This document shows positions 34,644 to 43,281 of a DNA stretch of 45,659 nt, one piece after another. Each line of letters starts with the position of its first letter. Position 1 is the first letter of the stretch. Origin of the DNA: Akkermansiaceae bacterium (GTDB taxonomy: Bacteria > Verrucomicrobiota > Verrucomicrobiia > Verrucomicrobiales > Akkermansiaceae); assembly GCA_025354565.1 (NCBI GenBank), contig JANXMQ010000018.1, positions 1 through 45,659 on the forward strand, written 5' to 3'. A program made the position numbers and the translations under genes. The notes beneath the pieces are model-generated. The model was not told where the DNA came from and did not search any database. It worked only from the letters and a program-made list of their open reading frames with translations.

Positions 34644-34928
34644 AAGGGATTGGGAAATGGGGTTGGCGGAGAGGGATGATGGCGTAGATCTTTGGACGCG
34701 CGGAGTTTGTATTCAGTGGAGCCGCCGGTGCGCACCGGCGGCTCCTTGGATTCCAGAGATAAACCCATTAACTCCGGAAAATTATTTCGCTAGCAACAGG
34801 GCTGGTCATTGCGTCTGGCTGAGCTTCGTGTGGATGGACCTGTTCCGGTAACCCGGAAGCTGAGGTAGGTCCGGTTGCTTGATGTTGCGGGCAGGACGGT
34901 CTGGATGGCCACTTTTGGAGGAATTGCA
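34644..34928. other. 285-bp spacer with a protein-tail remnant
   Basis: Upstream of the 2403-residue gene. On the minus strand at about 34830-34905 there is a stretch encoding VAIQTVLPATSSNRTYLSF then RVTGT, which looks like the last strand of an exported protein of this type, although it follows the stop of the 1903-residue gene in another frame. I read it as the tail of a lost gene or of an earlier version of the 1903-residue gene. Confidence 0.35.
34718..34745. repeat. 28-bp perfect palindrome
   Basis: GGAGCCGCCGGTGC followed by its exact reverse complement, so the hairpin has a 14-bp stem with no loop bases beyond the central pair. No T-run follows on either strand. It lies between the stop of the 1903-residue gene and the start of the 2403-residue gene, so a transcription-ending or mRNA-protecting role is possible. 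Its start resembles the arm of the 7471 palindrome (GGAGC.GC.G). Confidence 0.7.
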
Positions 34929-37900
34929 TTACGGGGTGTTGGCGTTGAGGCGGCCAAAGAGGCTGGTGCCAGGTGAAGCGGCGCTCGCCGGGACCTCCGC
35001 CACGACATGGATGAGTGGTCCATTGGTCGTGGTGGTAAAGGTCACGCTGTTAACAGTGGTGCTGGTGGGTGCGGTGCCGGGCACCGCAGCGGTATGGCCA
35101 CTCCACGCATCGGTGATGCCGAGGTCTTTGCTGTATTGCAGGTTCAGCAAGGCCGTGCCGCGGTTGGCGCTGCTCAGGCAGTCGAAGGTCAGGATCAGCT
35201 TGCCGGCGTTCTCGGTGGGCACGGGCAAGAGGGCGTTGGCATTGACGTCCTTGTTGGCAGCGCCTAGCAGGAAGGCCAAACCGTTTTTCACACCGTCGCC
35301 ATTGGAATCGGCGTCGAAGGCCGCACCGCCCGCCCAGAGGGAATAGGCGGTTCCGGTTTGCACCAAATTGAGTGTGTTGCCGCTGACTTGGAGCGTGTAG
35401 CCGATGATTGCCGCGTCCAAGGTCGGAGTCCCGGTGATGCCCGTCGAAGAAGTGATGAGCGTGTAGCTGGCGAGGGTCGGCGTGCCGGTGAGGGTTTGAG
35501 TGCCCGCCCCCGTTTTGATCAGGGCAAGAACTCCTGATCCATTGCTCATCGAGCCGCCAAACGAGGCAGTTCCTCCCGCATTTCCGAGAGTCAGAGTGCT
35601 GGTGGTGGAGCTGGCGCTGTTGCTCACGGAGCCTGTGCCGGTGAGTCGATCAAATGCCTCGTTCAAGCCGTTGAGGTCGAGCGTTCCTCCGCTCATGTTG
35701 ACCAATCCGAAGGACGTCTGGAAGCCGCCGTTAAAGATCTGATCTCCGCCGTTGCCGCCGAGTCGGACCGTGGCTCCGGTGGCGATGTTGCTGATGCCTG
35801 CGACGGCGTGGAAGCTGCCTGAACTCGTTTTACCCAGTTGGACCAAGCCTGCTTGCGCGTCGAGGATGAGGCTTCCATTGTCCACCGCGCCGCCGAGGGT
35901 GAGGCTGCCATTTCCGAGCTTTGACAATGTCTGGCTGAATGCTCCGGTAATTGCGCCATTCAGTGCCAACGAACCTGTAGAGCTGCTGATGCTGATGCTG
36001 CTGGATCCAGTGGACACGTTGAAGCTTCTGGCCGTCGTGTTGGCTCCGGCTCCGGTGTAAATAAGCGTTGTTCCACTCGCTAACGAAACTGCCCCTGAAG
36101 GTCCGAGATTGCTGGTGCCCGTGTCCGCGATCGCTGAGACACTCAAGGTGCCACCGCTGAGGGTTGTCGTGCCGGTGTAGGTATTTGCGCCACTCAGCAC
36201 CCAGGTGCCAGCGCCATTTTTCACCAAGCTGGTCGCGTTAGTTGATTGATCGGTTAGGGCGATGCCGAAGGTGTTATTTCCGGTGTTGCTGCCGATGAGG
36301 TTTAGAGTGCGGGTGCCACCGGTATCGAACAAGTTCACCTGAGCCACCGCGCCGGTGAAGGTCAGCGTGCCGGAGCCGGTGCCCGAGGCGTCGATGGTGT
36401 TGGTGGTGGTATTGTTGATGCGAATCATCCGGTTGGTGCTTTGCGCGGTGGAGCCGGTGTATTGCAGGGTCCCGCCGGTAATATGCAGACCGATGCCGCT
36501 GGTAGCTGAATCAGTGCCGCTGTTAGTCTCGGAACTGAGTGGACGGTTGCCCATGGCACTGGACACCCCGTAATCGGAGAAGCTGCCGAGATTCAGAGTG
36601 GTATTGGCAGCGATGATGAAGACGCCGGTGGTGCTGGTGGGGTTGGTGATGTTGAGCTTGCCAGCGCTGATGGTGGTGTTGCCGGTGTAACGGTTGGCGC
36701 CCGAGAAGGTCCAGGTGCTGGAGCCGGACTTGGTGACAGAGTTGGGGTTCGCTGCATCGCCAAGGGGGATGATTCCGGCCATTTCACCCGTGCCAGCGGT
36801 GGTGCTGGTGAAGGTGATGGTTTTAGCACCGCGGTTATCGGTGATCGTGAAATCACTGGTAAATTTCAATAGTCCGGTTCCCGATTGAGTGAAGGTGTAG
36901 CTGGTACCGTTCGCTCCGCCGAGGTTGACCACTCGGTCCGTGGTCTCGCCCGTGCCGAGGTAGGTGAGATTGGCGCCGGTGAAGGTGGAACTTGTTCCAA
37001 GCAAAATGGTGCCGTTGGCGACGGTGTTCGGTGCGCCAAGACTGCTGCTGGCGGCGTGTACGGTGCCGAGACTGGCATTGGTGTAAACGCTGTTGATAGA
37101 ATAGACCCTTAAGGTGCCGGTGCTATCGGCGATGGTCTGGCCGGTGTAGGTGTTCGTGCCGGTGAGTTCAACTGTGCCAGCTCCGAATTGCCTGAAGCCC
37201 AGTGCGCCGCCGCCAGGACCGGTGGAGTCGCTGATGTTGTCGCTGACGATTTGCGTGACTCCCCCTGCGTTGGCGACATCGATTCCGAAGATGGAACCAG
37301 CGAGCAGGCCGTTGTTGTTAATCCCGGTGGTGAGGTTGTTTAAAAGGGTGCTGGCTTGTGCGCCGGTGAATTCACCTGAGCCACCCACGTTGACGATGAA
37401 CGAAGCACCGCTGCCCACGGTGATGTTGGCCGGAGTCCAACTGGCAGGGGTATTGTTGTAGAGAGACAGGGGTGTTTTAAATTTCAACGCCCCGCCATTG
37501 ATGATCGTGGGACCGGTGTAGCTGTCGGTGCCGGTGACCGGAACGACCGCGCCACCGGTCTTGATGAAGCCGCCCGATCCGCTCATATTAGCGGAGATGG
37601 TCAGGTTTCCGGTCACATTGATTGTCGAAAGGTCATTGAGCGTGAACGACGTGCTGGAGAGCGTGCTGCTGAAGCTGTTGCCGCATGTCACGGTTCCGCC
37701 GTTCAAAACGATAGGAGTGGAGAAGTTGTTTCTGTTAAGAGCCAACGTTCCGGCGCGGTTGACAGTCGTCGTGCCAGCTCCCAGAGGATTGACCGACGCT
37801 ACCTGCGTTGATAATGGTGCCACCGGCGTGACTGCACACCGCATTGAGAGTGAGAGTGCCTGCTCCGGTTTTGGTGAGGGAGCTGTTGCCGTTGTCAACG

Positions 37901-40640
37901 ATCGCAAGCGGGCGGTGAGACTGATGTTGTCAGTGGACAAGTCCGTGCGGATCACCATTTCCGCTCCGGTGCCAGCTTGGAGGGCGGTGCCGCCGCTGAT
38001 GGTGCTTACGCCACCCGACTTGAGGATGCCGTTGGTCGTGACCGTCTGCCCGGCGGCCAGGGTGAAATTGCTGGCACCGGTGATGTGCAGACCGGTGAAG
38101 GTGGCGGTGGTTTGGGCGGTGATGGCGGCGGTGGTCTGGACGTAGGGGTTCGATGGGATGGTTGTGCCACCCGCTTGGGTGCTTGAACCTCCGAGAGGAA
38201 TGGTGTCCTTGACGAAGTCGATTGGGCGGACAAAACCAGCACCATCGTAGAAGGCATAGCCGGTGCCTGACACGGTTCCTGCAAAATAGGCAACGCCCAT
38301 GGCGGCTTGAGTGGCTTGGCCGGTAAGGATGATATTGTTAGTCCCAGGCGTTCCGCTGGCATTTGCCGCAGCAGTTCCAATCGCGCCGCCGGAGATCACG
38401 AATGTCCCGGAGCCACCACTCAGACGCGTGGGGGCGGCATCGATGGTCAAGTTGGCGGCGATGGAGGCAAAAGTGGATCTTACCGTGCCGTCAGTCGCGT
38501 TGAATGCGAGAGTTTTCATGTGCTGCGCGCTTGAGGCCGCTTCTGCCACGTTGAAAATGCCGGTCCCGCCGATGGTTAGATCGGTGCCAGTGGTGCCGTT
38601 GAGGCTGCCGGTGGTGGAATTTCCGACGGTCAAGGTGCCAGCGTTGACCGTGGTCGCACCGGTGTAGGTGTTCGCACCGGAAAGGATTTGAGTGCCCGCG
38701 CCGATCTTGGTGAGAGTCATCCCGAGCGTGCCGTCGGAAATCACGCCGCCATAGGTCAAGGAGCCTGAAAGCGGATTGAGAGTCAGCGCGGTGACGCTGC
38801 TGTAGCCTGCACCGAGGACGTTGGCAGAACCGAGATTTCCGGTGGTGCCACTGAGGCCACCGATGGTCGGGGTGGTGACGCCACTGAGGGTGATGGTGCC
38901 CGCACCGGTGGTCACGAGGGTGCTGTTTTGTAGGGCCAATGCGTTACTAACAGTGATGGTCCCAGCGTTGGCGGTGGTCGTTCCTGAGTAGGTGTTGACG
39001 TTATTTAAAATCAAGTTACCCGCGCCCGCTTGGATCACGGCTCCGGTGCCAGTGATGATCGAAAAATCGGTGCCTTGGGTGATGCTGCCGGAGGTCCGAT
39101 TGAAGGTCAGCGTGCCGTTGTTCACGATCAGCTTACTGTTAGCGATCGAGCCGCCGTCATCGATGCGGAGCGTGCCAGCGCTGATGGTCGTGGTGCCGAT
39201 ATAGGTGTTAGTTTGGTTGAGAATCAGAGTCCCAGCGCCTGCCTTGGTGAGGCCGCCGAAGCCGACGTTGAGGGCTTGGTCAGCGGTGAAGGTGCCTGCA
39301 ATATCCAAGCCGACGGTCTGGTCTGGGTTGAAAACGACGGTATGGCCAAGGCCTGAGAAATTCGTCAGGCCACTGGTGATTTGGAGCGTGCCACCGTTGA
39401 AAACGAGATTGGAGGCCGCCGCGCCGAGGTGCCCGGTCGCACTCGCGCTTACGGTGCCGCCGTTGATGGTGATCGGTCCGGTAAAGGTGTTGGCTTGATT
39501 GAGAATCAGCGTGCCAGCCCCGGATTTGATAATTCCATTGGTGCCCGCAGTGCTGTCTCGGATCACGCCGGAAATCGTAGCGGTGTTCGCGTTCACCGCG
39601 ATGGTGCGGGTGGCTCCATTGAGGTCGATTTTGTTAGTCAGGTTCAGCGTGTTATTCGCGGTGGTGTCGTTGAGCACCAAAGTACTCGGTGCGAATGTGG
39701 AGCTGCTCCAGACCAACTCTTGGGAGGAAGCATTATTAACCGTGACCGTCCGGGCTGCAGCGTTCGCGCTGAAACCACTGACGCCGCTCGGGATTTGAAA
39801 TTGCGCCGACCCTGTGCCAAGATCGCGCAGGAAATTGCCATTTGCCAGTTCCACCACGCCGCCATTGATCGTGAGCGCGCTGGTTCCGCCGGTCGCATTG
39901 ATACCGCCGGGCAAGGCGGTGGCGTTGCTGAGACGCAGGACGCCACTCGATACCGTGGTGGTGCCGGAGTAGCTATTTGAGTTAGAGAGGGTCGTTACGA
40001 TGGTGCTGAATGTCGATATGGTAGGCTGGCTGTTCGCTGTCAGCGCGACGGTGCCGCCGCCGAGTCCGTTTCCGATCACCCCACTGAGGGTAATCGCACC
40101 CGAGAAGGAACCCACGGATAAGGTCTGAGTGCCTGAAGCCGAGCCTGTGATATTGCCGATGGTAAGCGTGCCACTTCCTAACTGACTGACACTCACGGCT
40201 GGAGAGCCAGCGGCGAGTATGATCGGCGAGCTGATGAGGTTGTTCTGATTGGCCCCGGAGTTGACAAAAACGCCCGACTTGGCACCCGTGCCACCGAGAG
40301 TCAGCGAAGTGCCGCCGGATAGTGTGACGGCGACATTGACAGCGAAAGTAAAGCTGCTGGCTTGCTGCGCGCCGCTGAGGGTGATAGTGCCAGTGGCCCC
40401 GCCATTGATGAGCAGGTCATCGGCAGATGACGGGCTGGCGACAAAGGTGCCGGTCGTGGCTCCGGTGCTGTCGGTGTTCCAGAAGAGATTGGTGCCATCC
40501 CATGTGCCCGCGATGTTGGTGAAGCCCGTGGCAGCGTTGGTGTCCCAGTAGCGAGTGACGGCATGAGCCGACTGGCAAAATATCAGCGTGGCAAGTGCAG
40601 AGACGGGCAGGATGCGGCGAAATGAATGTTTTCTTTTCAT
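34929..40640 (-). CDS. Giant exported autotransporter-type beta-strand-repeat protein
   Basis: A 1903-residue protein. The signal peptide (MKRKHSFRRILPVSALATL...AHA) is followed by YWDTNAATGFTNIAGTWDG, the usual opening of these proteins, then about ten repeats with the pattern K.GAGTL.L...NTY.GTT.I..GTL, and a C-terminal domain with a calcium-loop-like DADSNGDGVKNGLAFLLG and a final PLIHVVAEVPASA...FGRLNA. No membrane beta-barrel is visible, so these repeats are named by similarity only. About 38 codons (plus-strand 37795-37912) are in the wrong frame relative to the repeat consensus. The start lies next to two dyads (40754-40809) and downstream of the XylR-like gene. Confidence 0.8.
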   Translation of the reverse strand: MKRKHSFRRILPVSALATLIFCQSAHAVTRYWDTNAATGFTNIAGTWDGTNLFWNTDSTGATTGTFVASPSSADDLLINGGATGTITLSGAQQASSFTFAVNVAVTLSGGTSLTLGGTGAKSGVFVNSGANQNNLISSPIILAAGSPAVSVSQLGSGTLTIGNITGSASGTQTLSVGSFSGAITLSGVIGNGLGGGTVALTANSQPTISTFSTIVTTLSNSNSYSGTTTVSSGVLRLSNATALPGGINATGGTSALTINGGVVELANGNFLRDLGTGSAQFQIPSGVSGFSANAAARTVTVNNASSQELVWSSSTFAPSTLVLNDTTANNTLNLTNKIDLNGATRTIAVNANTATISGVIRDSTAGTNGIIKSGAGTLILNQANTFTGPITINGGTVSASATGHLGAAASNLVFNGGTLQITSGLTNFSGLGHTVVFNPDQTVGLDIAGTFTADQALNVGFGGLTKAGAGTLILNQTNTYIGTTTISAGTLRIDDGGSIANSKLIVNNGTLTFNRTSGSITQGTDFSIITGTGAVIQAGAGNLILNNVNTYSGTTTANAGTITVSNALALQNSTLVTTGAGTITLSGVTTPTIGGLSGTTGNLGSANVLGAGYSSVTALTLNPLSGSLTYGGVISDGTLGMTLTKIGAGTQILSGANTYTGATTVNAGTLTVGNSTTGSLNGTTGTDLTIGGTGIFNVAEAASSAQHMKTLAFNATDGTVRSTFASIAANLTIDAAPTRLSGGSGTFVISGGAIGTAAANASGTPGTNNIILTGQATQAAMGVAYFAGTVSGTGYAFYDGAGFVRPIDFVKDTIPLGGSSTQAGGTTIPSNPYVQTTAAITAQTTATFTGLHITGASNFTLAAGQTVTTNGILKSGGVSTISGGTALQAGTGAEMVIRTDLSTDNISLTARLRSLTTATAPSPKPEQALSLSMRCAVTPVAPLSTQVASVNPLGAGTTTVNRAGTLALNRNNFSTPIVLNGGTVTCGNSFSSTLSSTSFTLNDLSTINVTGNLTISANMSGSGGFIKTGGAVVPVTGTDSYTGPTIINGGALKFKTPLSLYNNTPASWTPANITVGSGASFIVNVGGSGEFTGAQASTLLNNLTTGINNNGLLAGSIFGIDVANAGGVTQIVSDNISDSTGPGGGALGFRQFGAGTVELTGTNTYTGQTIADSTGTLRVYSINSVYTNASLGTVHAASSSLGAPNTVANGTILLGTSSTFTGANLTYLGTGETTDRVVNLGGANGTSYTFTQSGTGLLKFTSDFTITDNRGAKTITFTSTTAGTGEMAGIIPLGDAANPNSVTKSGSSTWTFSGANRYTGNTTISAGKLNITNPTSTTGVFIIAANTTLNLGSFSDYGVSSAMGNRPLSSETNSGTDSATSGIGLHITGGTLQYTGSTAQSTNRMIRINNTTTNTIDASGTGSGTLTFTGAVAQVNLFDTGGTRTLNLIGSNTGNNTFGIALTDQSTNATSLVKNGAGTWVLSGANTYTGTTTLSGGTLSVSAIADTGTSNLGPSGAVSLASGTTLIYTGAGANTTARSFNVSTGSSSISISSSTGSLALNGAITGAFSQTLSKLGNGSLTLGGAVDNGSLILDAQAGLVQLGKTSSGSFHAVAGISNIATGATVRLGGNGGDQIFNGGFQTSFGLVNMSGGTLDLNGLNEAFDRLTGTGSVSNSASSTTSTLTLGNAGGTASFGGSMSNGSGVLALIKTGAGTQTLTGTPTLASYTLITSSTGITGTPTLDAAIIGYTLQVSGNTLNLVQTGTAYSLWAGGAAFDADSNGDGVKNGLAFLLGAANKDVNANALLPVPTENAGKLILTFDCLSSANRGTALLNLQYSKDLGITDAWSGHTAAVPGTAPTSTTVNSVTFTTTTNGPLIHVVAEVPASAASPGTSLFGRLNANTP

Positions 40641-40753
40641 GGCAATATGATGTTAGAATGTCCGGACTTTAGAATTGATAGATGATGAAACTTCCGAGAG
40701 CGTCGGAGCCGTTAACGGCGGTATGTGTCGAGTGCGGCATTGCAATTTTCACT

Positions 40754-40809
40754 ACCATGTCAGTTCATGGTATTAGCATGCAGCGTGACAGATTCAGAAA
40801 TTTCTGTCA
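40754..40809. promoter_or_regulatory. Two dyad symmetries upstream of the 1903-residue gene
   Basis: ACCATG-TCAGTT-CATGGT (40754-40771) and TGACAGA...TCTGTCA with a 10-base centre (40786-40809), in the 270-bp AT-richer gap between the regulator's stop (40911) and the giant gene's start (40640). Their position and symmetry suit operators for a dimeric regulator, and the adjacent XylR-like protein is the obvious candidate. No known operator consensus was matched. Confidence 0.4.
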
Positions 40810-40910
40810 ATCAAGCATCCGACATAAAGAGTCAATTATTGCATCAAATGTCTTCACCGCATGAGTGGCCATTACGACAGTTCGCATCAGGTTCACCCTG
40901 CCCTCGCTAT

Positions 40911-42077
40911 TCACAAGCGCCCCTGCGAAGAGCCGTGTTTTTCCCGATACTCTCTGGGGGTCATGCCGGTGTGGCGTTTGAACATGGAGAACATGTTGGC
41001 GGTGGTGCCGAAACCGACCTTTGCGCTCAGTTCTTTGACGGATTCTTCGGTCTCTACCAACAAGCGCTTCAATTTCGAGATTCGCAGGCGGATCAATTCA
41101 TCATTGATGGTCCGGCCTAGGTGGGTCTGGAAGCCGCGTTCGAGTGTCTGGCGACCGACGCCGGCAAACTGGGCGATGTCCTGAACCGACAGCTTGTCGG
41201 AAGATTCCCGCACCATGTGGGAGAGGGCCCGCGCCACTCGCGGATCACTCACGGCATGGATGTCCGAAGACCCCCTTACCACTAACTCCTTCGGTGGAAT
41301 CATCAGGATTTCAAGCGGGGCCTTTTTACCCTTCATCAATTGATTGAGCAGGTAAGCCGCCTCGTATCCGCACTTACAATCACCTCGATCAATGCTCGAT
41401 AGGGAGGGATTCGCCGCATTGCAAATGGGCAATTCATTACAACCCCCGATCAACGCCAGTTCCTCGGGGATTTTCCAGCCCTCGGAGCGACAGATGGAGG
41501 ACACCGCGTGACCGAGTTCATCGTAGGGGAATGCAACGCCTTGGGGTGCTACCCAACTGTCCTGCGCTCGTTTGACGTTTTCTACAAAGCGTGACCAGCG
41601 GTCAGCAGTGGTGCCGAAACTGGAATGGGTGGTATGCGCGGTGCAAGGGTAAGCATATTTCCGCGCTACCTCACACATTCCCTCGTAGTGCCCCTTCGCA
41701 TCCAGTGAGGCTCTGTAACCGAAATGAGCGAGACGACGGAAGCCGCGCACGATGAGATGCTCGGCTGCCATCCGACCGGTGGCGCGTGAGTCGAATTGCA
41801 CTCCCGGCATCTTGTTGGCCACGGGCGAGTCGATCCACGTGTTGACCATGGGAATGCCGACCTTTTGCGCGGCTAGGAAGCAGTCCTTGCCGATGCGGCC
41901 GACGATGCCGTCGTAGTGCTTTCCGAGCGAAATTTCGTGGTGTGGGAAGTTGCCCAGATCGAAGGTCCAGTCCGCGTGCTTTTCGGCAAAATCGCGTATT
42001 CCAGCGAAAACTTCATAGTGGCGCTTGTATGGCCAGTTGAGATCGATGACCACCGCGACATGACGTTTGCGTGACAT
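40911..42077 (-). CDS. XylR-like transcription regulator (LacI-type sensor fused to AraC-type HTH)
   Basis: A 388-residue protein. The N-terminal two-thirds (about 5-275) is a periplasmic-binding-protein-like sugar sensor (VAVVIDLNWPYKRHYEVFAGI, HYDGIVGRIG, GVQFDSRATGRMAAEHLI, LALIGGCNE). The C-terminal 100 residues are an AraC-type double helix-turn-helix (SVQDIAQFAGVGRQTLERGF, ELSAKVGFGTTANMFSMFKR, MTPREYREKHG). This fusion is the plan of XylR, the xylose regulator. Many Verrucomicrobia carry such regulators next to polysaccharide genes. It is divergent from the nucleotidyltransferase gene, so it may control both sides. The sugar sensed is unknown. Confidence 0.88.
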   Translation of the reverse strand: MSRKRHVAVVIDLNWPYKRHYEVFAGIRDFAEKHADWTFDLGNFPHHEISLGKHYDGIVGRIGKDCFLAAQKVGIPMVNTWIDSPVANKMPGVQFDSRATGRMAAEHLIVRGFRRLAHFGYRASLDAKGHYEGMCEVARKYAYPCTAHTTHSSFGTTADRWSRFVENVKRAQDSWVAPQGVAFPYDELGHAVSSICRSEGWKIPEELALIGGCNELPICNAANPSLSSIDRGDCKCGYEAAYLLNQLMKGKKAPLEILMIPPKELVVRGSSDIHAVSDPRVARALSHMVRESSDKLSVQDIAQFAGVGRQTLERGFQTHLGRTINDELIRLRISKLKRLLVETEESVKELSAKVGFGTTANMFSMFKRHTGMTPREYREKHGSSQGRL

Positions 42078-42351
42078 GACAATACGTTAGTGCGGCAGCG
42101 GGATTTGACGCAATCCTGGATTACGTGGGACGGCGTCCATGGGGGGCAGAAAAATGGGTTTGCTCCAGACAGCCGTATCGATTTCGGCCGCCCAGGCGAT
42201 TGGCGGCTCAGTGAATCCCGCTCAGAATGCGTTTGCCCCGGCTACGGAGAATCTCCCATAATGAGGGGTTGCAAGTCAGTCCTTCAATCACCCATGCTCG
42301 CACGTCCTGCGGTCGGTGTGATACCCGCAGCTCGATCACTTCCAACGATTC
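42078..42351. promoter_or_regulatory. Divergent promoter region between regulator and nucleotidyltransferase
   Basis: 274 bp separating divergent genes, so promoters for both should lie here. I see no clear hexamer pair or operator. The regulator's start is preceded by AATACG-rich sequence; nothing else is distinctive. Confidence 0.35.
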
Positions 42352-43281
42352 ATGAAACCAACCCTCCTTGTTCTAGCCGCCGGAATGGGCAGCCGTTACG
42401 GCGGCCTCAAACAAATGGACCCGATGGGGCCGAATGGTGAAACTGTGCTGGATTACTCGGTCTATGACGCGATCCGCGCGGGCTTCGGACGGGTGGTTTT
42501 CATCATCCGCGAGGACTTCGCCGAGGCTTTTCGTCAAGGGGTCGGGTCCCGCTTCGCCCACCTCATCCAGGTGGAATACGCCTTCCAGGATTTGGCGGAT
42601 TTGCCACCGGGTTTCAGCGTGCCGGAAGGTCGCGAGAAACCATGGGGGACTGCCCACGCCGTACGTGCTGCCCGCCATCTGGTCCAGGAGTCCTTCGCCG
42701 TGATCAATGCCGATGACTTCTACGGCAGCGATGCCTACGCCCGCGCTGCCACCTTCCTTGGAATGCCACGGCCTGAAACTGACAAGGCGCATTATGCCAT
42801 GGTCGGCTATCCGCTCATCAACACCTTGTCCGACCACGGTGACGTGAACCGCGGGATCTGCACGCGTAGTGACAACGGTTTACTAACAGGCGTCGAGGAG
42901 TATGTGAAAATCGTGCGCGATGCCGATGGGTTGGTGCGTGGCAACGCGCTGGACGGCCTCCGCAAGGAGGTCTGTGAGGTCACGCCGGTTTCCATGAATT
43001 TCTGGGCCTTCACGCATTGCTTTTACGAGCACCTTGAGTCGGATTTCATAGATTTTCTAACTGCCTTCGGAAGCGTTGATAAATCCGAGTATTACATCCC
43101 CACGGTGGTCGATACCCTGATTCGTGCGGGCAAGGCGGATTGCTCGGTGCTTGATACCACGAGCCACTGGTTCGGCGTCACATATCCTGAGGACAAGCAG
43201 CACGTCGTCGCTTCAATTCGTAAACTGATCGAATCTGGCGAATATCCCTCGGATCTAACACAGGGGGTGATCCATGCATGA
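42352..43281 (+). CDS. Nucleotidyltransferase, NDP-sugar pyrophosphorylase type
   Basis: A 309-residue protein. The N-terminus LVLAAGMGSRYGGLKQMDPMG is the nucleotide-binding signature of sugar-phosphate nucleotidyltransferases, and INADDFYG (about 118-125) is the metal-binding aspartate site. The family joins NTP and a sugar-1-phosphate to give NDP-sugar. The gene overlaps the following kinase-like gene by 8 bases (43274-43281), so they are translationally coupled: a kinase making the sugar-1-phosphate and this enzyme activating it. The sugar is not determined by sequence; hexosamine is likely from the partner's family. Confidence 0.85.
   Translation: MKPTLLVLAAGMGSRYGGLKQMDPMGPNGETVLDYSVYDAIRAGFGRVVFIIREDFAEAFRQGVGSRFAHLIQVEYAFQDLADLPPGFSVPEGREKPWGTAHAVRAARHLVQESFAVINADDFYGSDAYARAATFLGMPRPETDKAHYAMVGYPLINTLSDHGDVNRGICTRSDNGLLTGVEEYVKIVRDADGLVRGNALDGLRKEVCEVTPVSMNFWAFTHCFYEHLESDFIDFLTAFGSVDKSEYYIPTVVDTLIRAGKADCSVLDTTSHWFGVTYPEDKQHVVASIRKLIESGEYPSDLTQGVIHA

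Noticed and set aside
19626-40640. True type V autotransporters
   Set aside because: The repeats carry the autotransporter-associated name by similarity, but no C-terminal beta-barrel translocator is visible in any of the three giants.
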